Shown piece after piece: positions 38,954-49,336 of a DNA stretch of 64,000 bases (its first letter is position 1; the number at the start of each line of letters is the position of its first letter). The notes under the pieces were generated by a model. That model saw only the letters and a list, made by a program, of their open reading frames with translations. It was not told where the DNA came from and did no database searches. Source of the DNA: Rhytidiadelphus loreus (taxonomy: Eukaryota; Streptophyta; Bryopsida; Hypnales; Hylocomiaceae); the NCBI GenBank assembly GCA_947034895.1, contig OX344763.1:1118501-1182500 (forward strand), read 5' to 3'. The translations under genes and the position numbers were made by a program.

Positions 38954-39130
38954 TTAATTCCTAAATGACCAAGGCTTTTTTTTGGTTAAAAAACACTCAA
39001 AACTACCATTTCTATTACAAAGTGATTTTTTTATATTTTATTTTTTGCATATCTAGTAATCATGGGATTATCATTTATGACTCATAGTTTTTTTGTTTTT
39101 CTTAAAAAAAATTTACAGTTTAAGAGAAGA
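38954..39130 (-). repeat. Family R fragment R4, immediately after the dynein stop codon
   Basis: It begins TTAATTCCTAAATGACCAAG only 13 bases after the TAA at 38938-38940 and continues with the 'aaaacactcaaaactaccat' text typical of the reverse-oriented R copies. It is truncated after about 170 bp. It probably forms part of the dynein 3' untranslated region. Confidence 0.55.
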
Positions 39131-39189
39131 TTATTGTGCAAGAAGTCCCCCCCAAAAGTGTTGAATCCTAAATATGGTATTTGGTCCAA

Positions 39190-40720
39190 AATAGAGGTAT
39201 TATATCCTAAATAATCCAAAATTTTGCATATATAGAAATTAGGCTAGAAATTAGGCTAGAAACTTAGAATTTGTAGAAATTATGAATATTGAGTGAAAAA
39301 TGCCCAAATTGTCTAAACCTATCATGCATGTGACTCATTTTGGCTAAAATGGTCAGAAGAAAACCCAAAAAAGATTCCTAATTCAATTCCTGAGAATAGG
39401 TTTCAAATTCCTCGTCAATTTTAAGAAATAGTAGAAACCTCAGTGTTGGCTAATAACTGACATAAATCCAAAATGGACTAATAGAGTGCATCTTTAGACA
39501 AAGTATTGTGTTTGAAGGTTGAAACTTGAGGGTTGAAATCACAACAATGAAATCAGTTAATAAAGATTTATTTTTGTGTGAAAGATTCTTTGCTCACACG
39601 TAAATAAAAGAAATAACAAGATTTAATTCTCTTTTCTCAAATGTAAAATTTGATGAGAGGTTCCATAAAAAAATCCGGAATATTTCGACTTGTAGAAATT
39701 AGATATTTTTTCATGCCTTTGGGAGACTACAAGTTCTCATGCTATGAGAACCCAGTGAACGTGATTGCTGGCCTAACACCTCATTGGTTCTACGTGGCCG
39801 AAAGGTTGCCACCACATTTCTGGAAGAAAAAAAAATTCAATTTAAAAAAAAAATTATTATTATTATTTTTTTGGAAGCTGACCGTCCTTCACTGCGGGGG
39901 GAATAGTGAAGGGAAACAACCCTCAAATGGTATCTTGGCGGCCCAAAAAAACATCTAATGATTCTCTTCCAAAAGGACAATTGCTAAAATCTGTAATGAA
40001 AAATTCCTAGAAATTATACAGGGTGCAATAAAATCTTACTAAGAATTTCTATGGCTTCTTTTATACTAATAACACACTCTAACAAGTGTTGTGACATTAC
40101 AATATTCAAAAATACGTGAACTAGAAAATTTCTTCAAAATTAGCAAAATTGAAGATATTCGTAGAGTTGACTAGCGGTTTGGGAGTATACAAAATTGGAA
40201 TGAGGTTAAAATAGGGTCTTCTTTTACTCCCTTGTACCTTCCAAAGAGCTTAGACTAGTTACTTCTTCTTAAAATCTAAACTGTAGAAGTTGATTTTTTC
40301 ACCCCTTTTTTAGTCTTAAGTTGGCGCTAGGTTTTGTCGATTCTTTTGCAATGGAAAAGGGAAAACAATCTTAGTGATTAAAAACAACATTTTAAAGCCA
40401 ATGGCACAATCTACTTGTGAAATGGAATGTTTCTCCAAAAGTTAGAATTTAGGACTAGCTTAGAAAGTCAAATATCCAAAAGTTAGGATAAAAATTTTAA
40501 TTGATAAGTTTACCACTAGTAAAATGAGAGGGGGGTGACCTTAGGAAAGTATATTAGGTCACCCATTTCCCTCTCAAAAATACCCTTTATTGATACTTTG
40601 ACTTCGTTGTGTTTGTTTTTGTGGATTTGGGCCTTTTTTGAGTCAGCTCACCAAACAGTTGTTTTTGGAGCATTTTTTGAAGGACATTGAGGTTTCTTCA
40701 AAGCTTGTTCTTGAATGCAC
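39190..40720 (-). repeat. Dispersed repeat family W, copy 2
   Basis: The reverse complement matches 9400-10990 in ordered blocks (see copy 1). No coding domain was recognised; the 39650-39958 open frame carries none. The remaining DNA to 41400 is unassigned and may include the 3' end of retroelement B. Confidence 0.5.
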
Positions 40721-41498
40721 TCATTTTTTGTTGTTACCTCACTAACTTGTTGGTTTTAAGTTGTTTGTTCAATTGTACTAATCATAGAGTTGTCCTCCTC
40801 CATATCTTGGCGATAATGCTTAGAGAGGACTTCTAGTTGTTGTTTTTAAGTTGCCTACTTCTAAGTGGGAATTTCGTAAGTGTGAAATCTTTTAGGAATT
40901 GTGTTTTGTACTAATGTGTTTGTATTACATGTTCTTTGTCTAAACTTTATCTACAATTTCACTACTTCTCTTATAGATGGCAAAATTTTGAACTCCCTTG
41001 TGCTAAAAGTGTTTAGATTTTGTGTTAAAATTGTCGTGTACAAACACATTGTGCCAAGATCATATTGAGCCAACATGAGAGAAAGCATGCAATAAGTTAA
41101 CAATGGACCCTGTCATTGGCTAGTAATCACACCACACCAAGGTCCAATAGCTCCTGACCAACGATGGACACCGTGGTCATAGGGAAAACGCCTCGTGACT
41201 TGTGATATGAGTCACAACCACGGTAAAACCCAACAAACAATGATAGCAATGCGAAAAACATCCTATCACCATAAGCACTAACACTGGTGACATCCATAGC
41301 CTAGTAAAGAAATAAAATTCCATAATACTCAGTACACAGGTGTAGAAAGTGGTTTCACAACCACTCCTTTATTCGCCCTCTTCGTCAGTGCTAAAGCCCC
41401 TTTCACACTGGCGAACTCAATGGTCTTCTCCAAAGTACTAATGAAAACCCAGTGGAAAACCCATACTAAGATGTTAGTGGTTTATGTTGCCTGGACAC

Positions 41499-41820
41499 AC
41501 ATTTGGGGCAAACCCAATGGCCCGTTGGGATTTCTTCCAAAGGAAGATTCAAACAATCCATATGCCACCCTGTGGAATAAACATCACACAACACCAAAGT
41601 GGCAGCGCTTTAGGCGCTTCCACACAACACGCATTTTAACCCAGCCAAAATTCGTGACTTGCTGGAATTAATATGTCTATCAATGTGTGGCAAATGACAC
41701 AGCGCACAATTGCGTGTGTGATCCTTCCAGATCTTGTCGTTACGACCCTCCAAGAGTAATACTCCCGGCTTGAGCACCTCGCGCACTTGTAGAATAATAC
41801 ACCTTGTTGTCACATCGAGG
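41499..41820 (-). pseudogene. Element B integrase C-terminal tail and PHD finger
   Basis: PHD fingers bind histone H3 tails. This one sits at the extreme C terminus of the integrase polyprotein. From 41820 to 41640 the integrase tail continues (a GVLLLEGR segment and an NCALCHLPH segment). The finger shows C-V-L-C (from 41633), a CD-V-Y pair whose second ligand Cys is Tyr (TAT at 41579-41577), G-WHMDCL, then W-V-CPKC ending at 41499, i.e. the C4-H-C3 spacing. An in-frame TAA lies at 41612-41610. The motif runs straight on from the integrase tail, so it belongs to the element. A zinc-finger type other than PHD is possible but the WHM.CL and W.CP.C signature argues for PHD. Confidence 0.7.
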
Positions 41821-41823
41821 GTG

Positions 41824-42805
41824 CACTATAAGAAACCGGAGTTTTTTAAAACGTCTCAAAAAACGCGCTATGATGTCCAGCTTGGCGTGGTCCACGTCTG
41901 CGTAGATGTATAAAAAAATCCGTTACAACTAACGGGAAAAAAACGTACAATAGACATGTTAAAACATGTCCGATTTTGGCATGTTTTTTGATGACGTCAA
42001 GAAGAACGTGTGTTTTTCAGCTTCAAAAAACAAACCATGTGGACGACACATCAACGACGTGTCACCTATATTTGGCGGGCAATGCCATGTGTGAAATTTT
42101 TCATCGATCCAGTCAGATCATTTTGTATTATTTGAAAATTTTATTGGTGATTTCTAAGATGTCAAATTAGACGTTTTTTGAAACATCAATTGGTACATAT
42201 TCTATCCATAAGGCAAGATAAATTAAAAAATTAATTTTTTTTGTCAAATTCAACAAAAATTTAAAAAAACCTATCATTTACCTTCAAGTAAATTTTGGAT
42301 GGTAAAATGAAGGAGTTTCTTCATCAAAATTTAGTGAAAATGAAGGATTTCGAGGTTTTACTTATATTCTTTCTCTGCCTATAGAGAGACAAACGATATG
42401 GGATAAGTAAAAAAAGGGATGTAAAATGAATTGCATTTTTTGGGATGTTCTTGTTGACGTCTTCAAAGATGTACATGTCTCACTTGACATCTTTGCTTTC
42501 TACCCGAATTGCATTTTTTACCAGCGATCAATACTCTACTGCTGACCGCACTAACTTTTGCAAGTGCAAAATGTAATTAATGCTGATGTGGACAAACTTG
42601 TTGTAAGTGATGTTTTCTGGGACATCTTCAAAGACGTACACGTCTCATTTGACATCTAGTGTTCTGATGTTTATAGCACCATGTCCGTATAGAGGTCAAA
42701 AAAAATTTGCACGACTACATACGTTAGCTTGAAAACGTAGGACGTCTCAAAAAACATGTGCCGTTTTATGGCTAACGTAACCAAAAATGCAATTTTCTTA
42801 TAGTA
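41824..42805. mobile_element. Non-autonomous CACTA element, 982 bp, inserted in element B integrase tail
   Basis: It begins CACTATAAGAAA and ends TTTCTTATAGTA, flanked by a perfect 3-bp duplication GTG (41821-41823 and 42806-42808). Taking it out with one GTG rejoins the integrase tail in frame (PTT to LDV). The inside is non-coding, with subterminal 'gacgtctcaaaaaa'-type repeats near both ends. Confidence 0.85.
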
Positions 42806-42829
42806 GTGGTAGGTACCGTTTGTTGCAAG

Positions 42830-43614
42830 TAGACATAGTCCCCATGTAGAAAACGTCGCACCTGAGGCCTATAGCCCTCTTCTAGTATCGTGGCATAACG
42901 CAAAGTGTCTCTATCAGCTGCACAATAAAGAGGTTCTCCAAAGCCATTGGCATCACTCTCTTGTATAATTCCGCACGTTGTTCGCATACGCGAGCCCACG
43001 TGTCTGGATCATTCATGTGATCCAATATCTTGTCTGCATCTTGTTTGATTGCCATTGGTAAAACCGGATGACGCCCAAACAATAAGTAATAGGGTAAAAA
43101 AGAAGCAAGAGAGGCTTGCTTACTGAACCGATAGCCCATTGCTATCCATGGAAGTTGTAAGTCCCAATCTCCATGATGCCTTTTCTTCAAGCTATACTTT
43201 CGAAGCCCCCTCTTGACAGTTTGCACCATGCGCTCCACCAATCCATCTGCTTCGGGATGATCTCTTGAAGTAGTGCGGTGATCAATCGTCGCTTGTTCAC
43301 ACAAGGCTTGAAATTTTCCGAGAAACTCACGTTCTTGGTCAGTCAATACCTCAGCTAGAACTCCAAAGCGACTCAAAACACGATCCAAAAATGAATAAGC
43401 AGTTCCTTCACTGAACTTGTCAAGCAATGCCACCAATTCAATCCATTTAGAAAAATGTTTGATCATCACCAACACATACTTGTTATGTTGTGAAGTCACC
43501 GGCAATGGTCCTACAAAGTCCAAACTCCATTGATAGCCCAATCCCATGATTGGCAACGGTTGTAACTGGGGCATCGGGGCATTAAAAGATGCCCGCACTC
43601 TATCGCACATTGTG
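42830..43614 (-). pseudogene. Element B integrase catalytic core and start of tail
   Basis: A DDE-type retroviral-like integrase core. The first Asp is in SLDFVGPLP (near 43540), the second in the LTDQERE stretch (near 43350), and the catalytic Glu in a DHPEADGLVER segment (near 43250), so all three catalytic residues are kept. A long downstream part (W.LQLPW.AMGYR, then LLFGRHPVLP) is typical of gypsy integrases. The frame is open from 43652 to 42882, then shifts, and the tail resumes in another frame (GYRPQVRRF..GDYVYLQQ, about 42890-42810). V2 is inserted just before the core at 43615. Confidence 0.9.
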
Positions 43615-44337
43615 GGGTGATTGCAAGAAATACCGGTCCTATGAAGTGTCACAATTGAAGTGACAGAGTTGGTTTTGGCCGTAACTTTTGGAAATTGAAG
43701 CCAATGGACTTGAAATTTTTATAGAAGATTGCTAACTCAAAAAACATGAGATTTTTTATTTTTCAATTTTTTTCAAAAATCATGTTATAATTAAATATCA
43801 ATTTAGCTAATTTGTCACACTTTGCGGTTTAGTGGGTTTTAGTACTGTGAAGTATCCAAAAAACATGATGTTCACTTGACTTTTTTGTGGCCTACTCCGA
43901 CACTAAATGGGCATATGTCCACCAAAGGGAATTCAAAAAAACACAATTATCTGTCTTCAACATGCATGCAAATAGGGGTCCTTTGTGCATAGCACTCCAA
44001 ACTTTCATGATGGTTTCAACTTCTAGTTTTTGGTGAAATGTAATCACCATCAAGTCTTTATAAATGGCCATTTTTTAGTGTTCTTTTATTCACGATTTTC
44101 TAATTTTTATTAATTTATACTTAATTTTATCTACTTTCTGTGACAAATTGTCATTTTTATAAGTAGTCTGTTTTAGTATTATAAAGTACTCAAAAGTACT
44201 ATTGGCCGTTGATTTTTCAAATCAACGGTTGAGATTGCTCTATTTTGTAATACTCCTAGTACTTCTAGTATTGGGCAGAAAAAACACAGTTTTTGACCAA
44301 ATGTTACCAAAATCGTTCGATCTTTCTTGCAATGACC
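43615..44337 (+). mobile_element. Family V DNA element, copy V2 (723 bp), inserted in element B integrase
   Basis: The left end is GGGTGATTGCAAGAAATACC; the right end, reverse-complemented, is GGTCATTGCAAGAAAGATCG. A perfect 5-bp duplication TTGTG flanks it (43610-43614 and 44338-44342). Removing it restores the integrase ARC..MCDRV reading. The body matches V1 (21763-22486), sharing blocks such as 'acacaattctttgtcttcaa' and 'caacatgcatgcaaataggg'. It is non-coding. Confidence 0.85.
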
Positions 44338-44850
44338 TTGTGCATCTGGCTACCAATTGTTGAACTTGCATTTGCATACCTTGTCAGCAATAGTGAATTT
44401 GCAGCAAACTATGAGTTCTCCGCACTCCAAAGTGCCCCAAGTTCTTGTGTGCAACTGTGCATGCATTATCAACTTCACTCTTTCATGAGGTGCCGGTACC
44501 ACCTTCTTGTTGCCATCTGGCCAAACTCAAAGCAAATGAGCCCCCTCCTAGACGAACCGCTTTGCTCGTTGTAGAATCCGATCTTTCTCCTCAGTTGACA
44601 TGTTGACCGCCAATTCACCATGCTTCAAGTATTTCATCACCTCCATGTCATCAAAAATATCCTTGGCGCCCCTAGACTCTTCACCACCATCCACATCCAT
44701 CATGGCCACAATAGCTTCCTCGGTGTCGTCTTCAGTCATCGCCAATATACTCAAATAAGTGGCAAAATGCTAGCCTGGTAATGAATCTTCTCCCTCCTCT
44801 ACATGCCATCGGGCTCCTGTAGAGTCTACTTAGCTAAGACTTGGATTGCG
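44338..44850 (-). pseudogene. Element B linker and integrase HHCC zinc-binding region; RNase H largely deleted
   Basis: From 44754 an acidic linker (MDVDGGEESRG, then a DDMEVMKYLKHGEL segment) leads into a WPDGNKKVVPAPHERV-like stretch and the integrase zinc-binding region near 44460-44345 (His-x3-His in AHKNLGHFG, then VARC before V2). Only about 100 bases separate the RT end (44853) from this linker. The usual 200-plus-residue connection and RNase H domain is therefore missing, most simply by internal deletion. Stops are TAG or TGA at several former Trp or Gln positions. Confidence 0.75.
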
Positions 44851-44852
44851 GC

Positions 44853-45746
44853 TCAAACCGTTGGCATCCCCCAAAATGCCTGCAATCTACTCATATCCTT
44901 TGGCCTTGGAATAGAAATCATCACCTCCATCTTACTAGCCATCACACCCAATCTTCTAAGATATATCATGTGGTCCAAATACTCCACCCGGTCATAATAA
45001 AACTTACATTTGTTCGGATGTAGTTTTAACCCATGAAGTCTTAGTCTCGCAAAAACCTCCTTCAAGTGAACTCTATGTTGTTTTTGATTCGTACTATAGA
45101 CAATAATCTCATCAATGTAGCATTTTACAAAATCCAAGCCAGAAAATATGCGATCCATAACTCTTTGAAATTCAATAGGTGCATTTTTCAAACCAAATAG
45201 AAGGAACCTCCATTGATAGAGTCGGTCCTTTCCATCTTCATCAATTCCCCAAAACGCTGTTTTTTCCTTATCACCTTTTCGAATACCAAATTGGTGATAT
45301 CCCGACCGGAGATCCAAAGTACTAAATACCTTAGTGTAGCCAATGGCATCAAAGTTCTCCTCTGGTGTTGGCATTGCATAATAGTCTGACTTCGTGAATT
45401 TATTAATTCTACGATAGTCTCTACACATCCTTTTCTCATTCCAATTACCAAAAATGTCCTTCTTGGATGGCTTAACCATTGCCGATGCATACTTACAATC
45501 CGATGGTGCTACTTCCACCAATCCAACCTCCAATAACTCCTTGGTCCAAGCTTAAATCATCTTGCGTTCTACCTCACTATACTTGTACGGCTTGCGATAA
45601 ATTGGTGCATCATCCATCAAGTTAATACGTACCTCTTGTCCCTTCAATACTCCCAAATCTTTGAGAATAAAGGCAAAATAATCAACATACATCCTGAGGA
45701 ACTCTTGCTCCCCTTTCTCCTTTGCTTCACTTTCTAGGCCTACCAA
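44853..45746 (-). pseudogene. Element B reverse transcriptase
   Basis: Gypsy-type RT. Motifs in order: a KPYKYSEVER entry (near 45590), KPSKKD..GNW (near 45450), a CRDYRRINKFT segment (near 45420), FSTLDLRSGYHQ (near 45310), FLLFGLKNAP (near 45190) and the catalytic box at 45119-45108, which reads YIDE. The usual second Asp of YIDD is Glu, expected to impair catalysis. One in-frame TAA (45554-45552) splits two parts of the same frame, and the frame closes at 44853 in the connection domain. Confidence 0.9.
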
Positions 45747-45799
45747 TGGTTTCTAAGTTTCTTTGGTCACCGCCTCCTTCTAATCTTCCCTTGAAGCAG

Positions 45800-46129
45800 T
45801 TTTTTCTACCTTTGGTTGCTATTGCACACCAGCTAAAGTAGAGTCTTCTTGCTCCATTCTAGCCATACCATATTGCTCTTCCACTTGGCTCAAATGCCAT
45901 AGCTCATCAGTTTGACCTTCAATATGGCCCTCAAAGAATAATTTTTCCACGTACTCCTCCAATTTGATTTTTGTGCCTATTCTTCCTAAATAGGCCAACT
46001 CGTTTTTGGAGTTGTGAAAAATGGAGTATCCTTCCATAAATCCCATGGATGAGTTGTGAAGGCCTCTTTGCCCCCAACCATCATGTGTGGACTGCTAGAA
46101 CTTGATGGTTTCATAGCCGCTCGTAGTTC
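45800..46129 (-). pseudogene. Element B linker between methyltransferase and RT
   Basis: Frames at 46219-45986 and 46046-45819 continue the polyprotein without a recognised domain, with a frame change where they overlap near 46000. A Glu-rich DELWHLSQVEEQYG-like part precedes the RT. It probably formed a spacer between two enzymes of one polyprotein. Confidence 0.5.
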
Positions 46130-47290
46130 ATAAAAAACCAAGTGGTTCAATGTTGAAGCTCGACGCTTTTGCTTTGCTACAGCAAGTGATACTATCCAAG
46201 AGAGACAATTTAAATCCATAGCTTGGCCAATAAGATATCGTCTCTAGAATTTTGTGATACCTAAGACATTAGTAATGCCTGTTTAGAACTCCATAGCCCG
46301 TTCCTGCTCATTGGCATTAGGCTCCACCATTTCTTCAGTGTGAGCATCCCACATTAAACCTGGTCTATTATCTTTAAAGGCATAGGACCTTGAAAAACTC
46401 ACCAATGTAGGCAAAGCCCTTCGTGGTTCACCTTTGTGGTTGACAACCACTAACAGAGCTTGGTCATCATGATAAACACACTTGGGTGATCGGTAGAGAT
46501 CCAAAATATCTTTCAAATATACATTGGTTTGTTGAATATGCCCTACTGCTACATGTAACAACTCACGTGGTGTCATATTGATCCACCAAAGCCGCAGTTT
46601 GTGAGCTCGTGAACCCACTACAACCACATCCAATAGAATGAGAATTCCAAAAATTTCACGAATGTAATGGATACTCTCAAGTGTGCGTGTACGTGAAGTA
46701 TTTACCACTAGCACATTTTCAATAATATACCCTGGTGGCGGCGGTTGAAAAGTCTCAATAGAACGTATCACCCGCACCATATCGTAAAATAGTGAAGAAC
46801 GGTTGTCCTTCAAGCCATTCTACTTACCTGCCATAGACATGCCTTGGCATGGCTAGCCCGCAATAATTAAATCCACATGCTCCACTCGTACAATGTCTTC
46901 ATGTGAATCAAAGAAATATCGCTCGGTGGTACAACAAATGCGGTCTTAATAGCATTGGTGCTTAATAAGGATGGAAAAGTTTGGCGCATTCGTTGAGCAT
47001 GATGCTTGGCCACTCATCGTGCCTTGTTGTCGTTGTCCACATAAACATAATGCCTCACTTTTACACCCGCTTACAACACTGCCGCCAATCCATTGCCAAT
47101 CCCACCAAATAACTCCAGAAGTGTAATACCTTTGTCTGGCGGCTTCCAATGGATTGTAGAAGTATCCAGAGGTGGGCCGTTATCATCCGCACCTCCACCT
47201 TCCTCCTCATTTTGTGGCAACAAAGATTGTTGCCACGCTTCTTGGATTGTAGTTTTTGCGGCATGTTATAGCTCGGCGGTACTGTTCCAT
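46130..47290 (-). pseudogene. C5 cytosine DNA methyltransferase domain carried by retrotransposon B
   Basis: C5-DNMTs transfer a methyl group from S-adenosylmethionine to cytosine. Visible conserved motifs: motif I ELFGGIGNGLAAVL (FGGIG at 47109-47095); motif IV with the catalytic Cys, PCQGMS (PCQ at 46852-46844); motif VI ENV (46730-46722); motif VIII GSRAHKLRLWW (about 46616-46580); an LPTLVSFSRSYAF stretch; NEQERAMEF, motif IX-like; and GQAMDLNCLSWI, motif X-like (about 46231-46195). Motif spacing gives a roughly 300-residue catalytic domain. The SRAHRxR and SYAF style resembles DNMT3/DRM-like enzymes more than DNMT1, but this is by eye. Inactive: stops at 47073-47071, 47016-47014, just before PCQ, after the motif and after NEQERAMEF, plus a frameshift between 47014 and 46852. 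It lies between protease and RT. Confidence 0.85.
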
Positions 47291-47469
47291 GCTAATTCCA
47301 CCCCAAGTTGATATAATTCTTCGCCCCCAGCTTCCAAAGTCTGAATGTCATCCGCTTTTACGATTGAAGCGATCATAGAAGGATTTTCAAAATCCTCCTC
47401 AAACCAGAATGGATCGTTTGCTACAAGCCCCAAAAAACAATAGAGAACAACCAAATTTTTTGTGAGAAT
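47291..47469 (-). pseudogene. N-terminal extension before the methyltransferase motif I
   Basis: An acidic stretch (FWFEEDFENPSM, then LEAGGEELYQLGVELAW) in the frame ending at 47266 leads into the methyltransferase through a Glu/Gly-rich linker near 47200. No targeting domain (PWWP, UBA, chromo) was seen. Confidence 0.45.
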
Positions 47470-47916
47470 TCATATAAAACGAGCTGACAGTTGAGCTTTG
47501 CATCTATCCCCTGCTTGCCATTCCGGTCTATATGACGCTATCTCCTCCCAGAAGTCCAAGGTGAAATCCATAGGGTATAAAACCATAGCGCCTACCAAAA
47601 CATCATAAGATTTGGCTTTCGTGACTATAGCTTTCACCTTCATGAAGCTAGCATCCTCAACATCATTATAGCGTAGTTGTAGTGTCAACTTGCTCCGTGT
47701 GATGCCATTGGCTTGCTCCGTCCCTTCCATGAAAGTACTAATCATCCATGGACATGTTTCCAACTTGTCCTTGGTCAAATCCAAGCCTTCAATGGCTGAA
47801 TCACCTAGCATCAAGGGTTGTGCATCAGAATCCAATAGTACTCGTCGAGGCACAAAAACCTTCCTTTTGGGCCCAACTAATTGGAAAATGCCTTGGGAAT
47901 TGTCAAGTACCACCAC
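47470..47916 (-). pseudogene. Element B retropepsin-like aspartic protease
   Basis: The protease would cut the polyprotein. The active-site loop reads LLDSDAQPLMLG (DSDA at 47832-47821) where the family has D-S/T-G-A; the Gly is Asp here. An AIEGL flap-like stretch follows, then a KAKSYDVLVGAMVLYP segment matching the end of retropepsins in gypsy elements. The 148-codon frame is open. It sits upstream of the methyltransferase, as expected if PR follows Gag. Confidence 0.75.
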
Positions 47917-48599
47917 TCATAGAGTGATGGATGATTGCTCTATTGCCGAATGTGCTGGCATAGTCTTCAACCGAGCAGCTGTTGATAAAAGCCCCTCCGA
48001 CTCGGTCCAATCACCATCATTCGCCGCTTGTGGCTCAAGCGTAGTTTCTATGGCACTAACCAATATTGAGGTGCCTTCTTCACACATGATAGTTGCCAAT
48101 TAGAACACTGTAGCATCGCTGAACTGCGCATGTGCAATCATGGATGCTGAAAACAACAAAGCATGACAAATGGTGGTCGCTACCTCAAAAAGTGTGCCCG
48201 TATCTAGGCCACTAGTCTTCGTAACTTGAGCGGCTTGGCGATTGCTGAAATTTTGAATTGATAGAACCATGGATGAAGTGGGCACCACATCCTCCAATGT
48301 GAATGACTCTAGCAACCTAGCTTATCAGTTGGCTTCACCTCGTTGTGGGTCCAGCCTTGAACTCGCCTTTTATGGTGCATCATGCACCACGATTTTACTC
48401 CGTGTTGCAGCAAAAGCATCCCTTGGCATGCCGTTGGCATCCGCCATACCACATAATATGTGATCATTTTTTTTTGCATAAAAGTACGTTGTTGTCCTTT
48501 GTGAAGAAGATCCCTTGGCCTCCATGGTAGCACTCATTACTGCCATCTTGGCCTCCAACTCTGTAAATCAGGCCTTCCACGATTTCTTCTCTCCTCCTA
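47917..48599 (-). pseudogene. Element B Gag-protease linker, several stops
   Basis: Open pieces on the minus strand (48558-48370, 48315-48100, 48099-47917) continue between the zinc knuckle and protease. They contain a second Cys/His cluster just after the knuckle (CSGCNVKGHG...C, near 48700-48660) and Ser/Thr/Ala-rich spacers. No enzyme motif was seen. Confidence 0.45.
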
Positions 48600-49165
48600 T
48601 AGACTTGGTCTCTTTAGAGGCACTTCCCTTGGCATCTTTGGCTCCTTTAGGCTTGAGTTTTGGATGCAACTTCTAGCATCCTCTCCATGGCCCTTGACAT
48701 TGCAACCAGAGCAGAATCCACCAATCTTGGCAGTTTATTTCTTTGGTGTCTTCTTGCAATCTCGTTGATGATAACCAATCCCACCACAATTAAAACAAAT
48801 AATATCTGCATCCTCCACATTGGCTGAAATACTAGCCTTAGTGGATTCAGTCTTCTCGGGTTGTTTTTCCTCCTTTCGCAAGAACCTCATGGCCGCTTTT
48901 TCCTCCAAGAGATTAATCTCAATTCCTTCAAAGGTCTCAAAAACATATCTCAAGGTAGGTGGGACACCCAACCTCAAGGCTTCACCTCAAACAAGAGTTT
49001 TGAGCTCTTTATCTAAGATGTTGTACCAGTGTTGAACAACTTGCTGCTCAATCACTTCGTGAGTGGCGGAAATCAATCGCCTCAGTCTCGAATGTGCCTC
49101 TTGCAACGACTCATCACTTCCACATGCAAACGCGCGAAGTGATTTCATTTTATCGACCCTTTGTC
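48600..49165 (-). pseudogene. Element B Gag, C-terminal part with zinc knuckle
   Basis: The frame resumes after U2 with a KMKSLRAFA..SDESLQEAHSRLRRL segment, the C-terminal capsid region of plant gypsy Gag, then a VVQHWYNILDKEL segment. The zinc knuckle at 48797-48756 reads C-FN-C-GGIG-Y-H-QRD-C. A histidine at the Y position would give the canonical C-x2-C-x4-H-x4-C, so a CAT-to-TAT change probably broke it. One TAG splits the frame near 48980. The 5' part of Gag is at 53434-52835. Confidence 0.8.
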
Positions 49166-49260
49166 CTATATATGATTTAAATAGATTTAAATATTTGTAG
49201 CATTATAAAGAAAATGATGTCATTTGAGGTGGCTTAAAGGTGACGTCTTCTCTCTCCGAC

Positions 49261-49268
49261 TATATAGA
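49261..49268 (+). promoter_or_regulatory. TATA-like box of element U2
   Basis: TATATAGA lies 76 bases before the ATG at 49337. In U1 a TATTTAAAAG occupies the same place, 77 bases before the equivalent codon. Conserved position in both copies is the only support. Confidence 0.4.
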
Positions 49269-49336
49269 GAAGGATTTACTTGAAAGCTTCATCTCATTTG
49301 ATATCCTTCTTTTTTGTGTTTTATTTAGATTATACT

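Noticed and set aside
46283..46813. Independent host DNA methyltransferase gene
   Set aside because: No introns, flanked in phase by element protease and RT on the same strand, and broken by the same kind of stops as the rest of element B.
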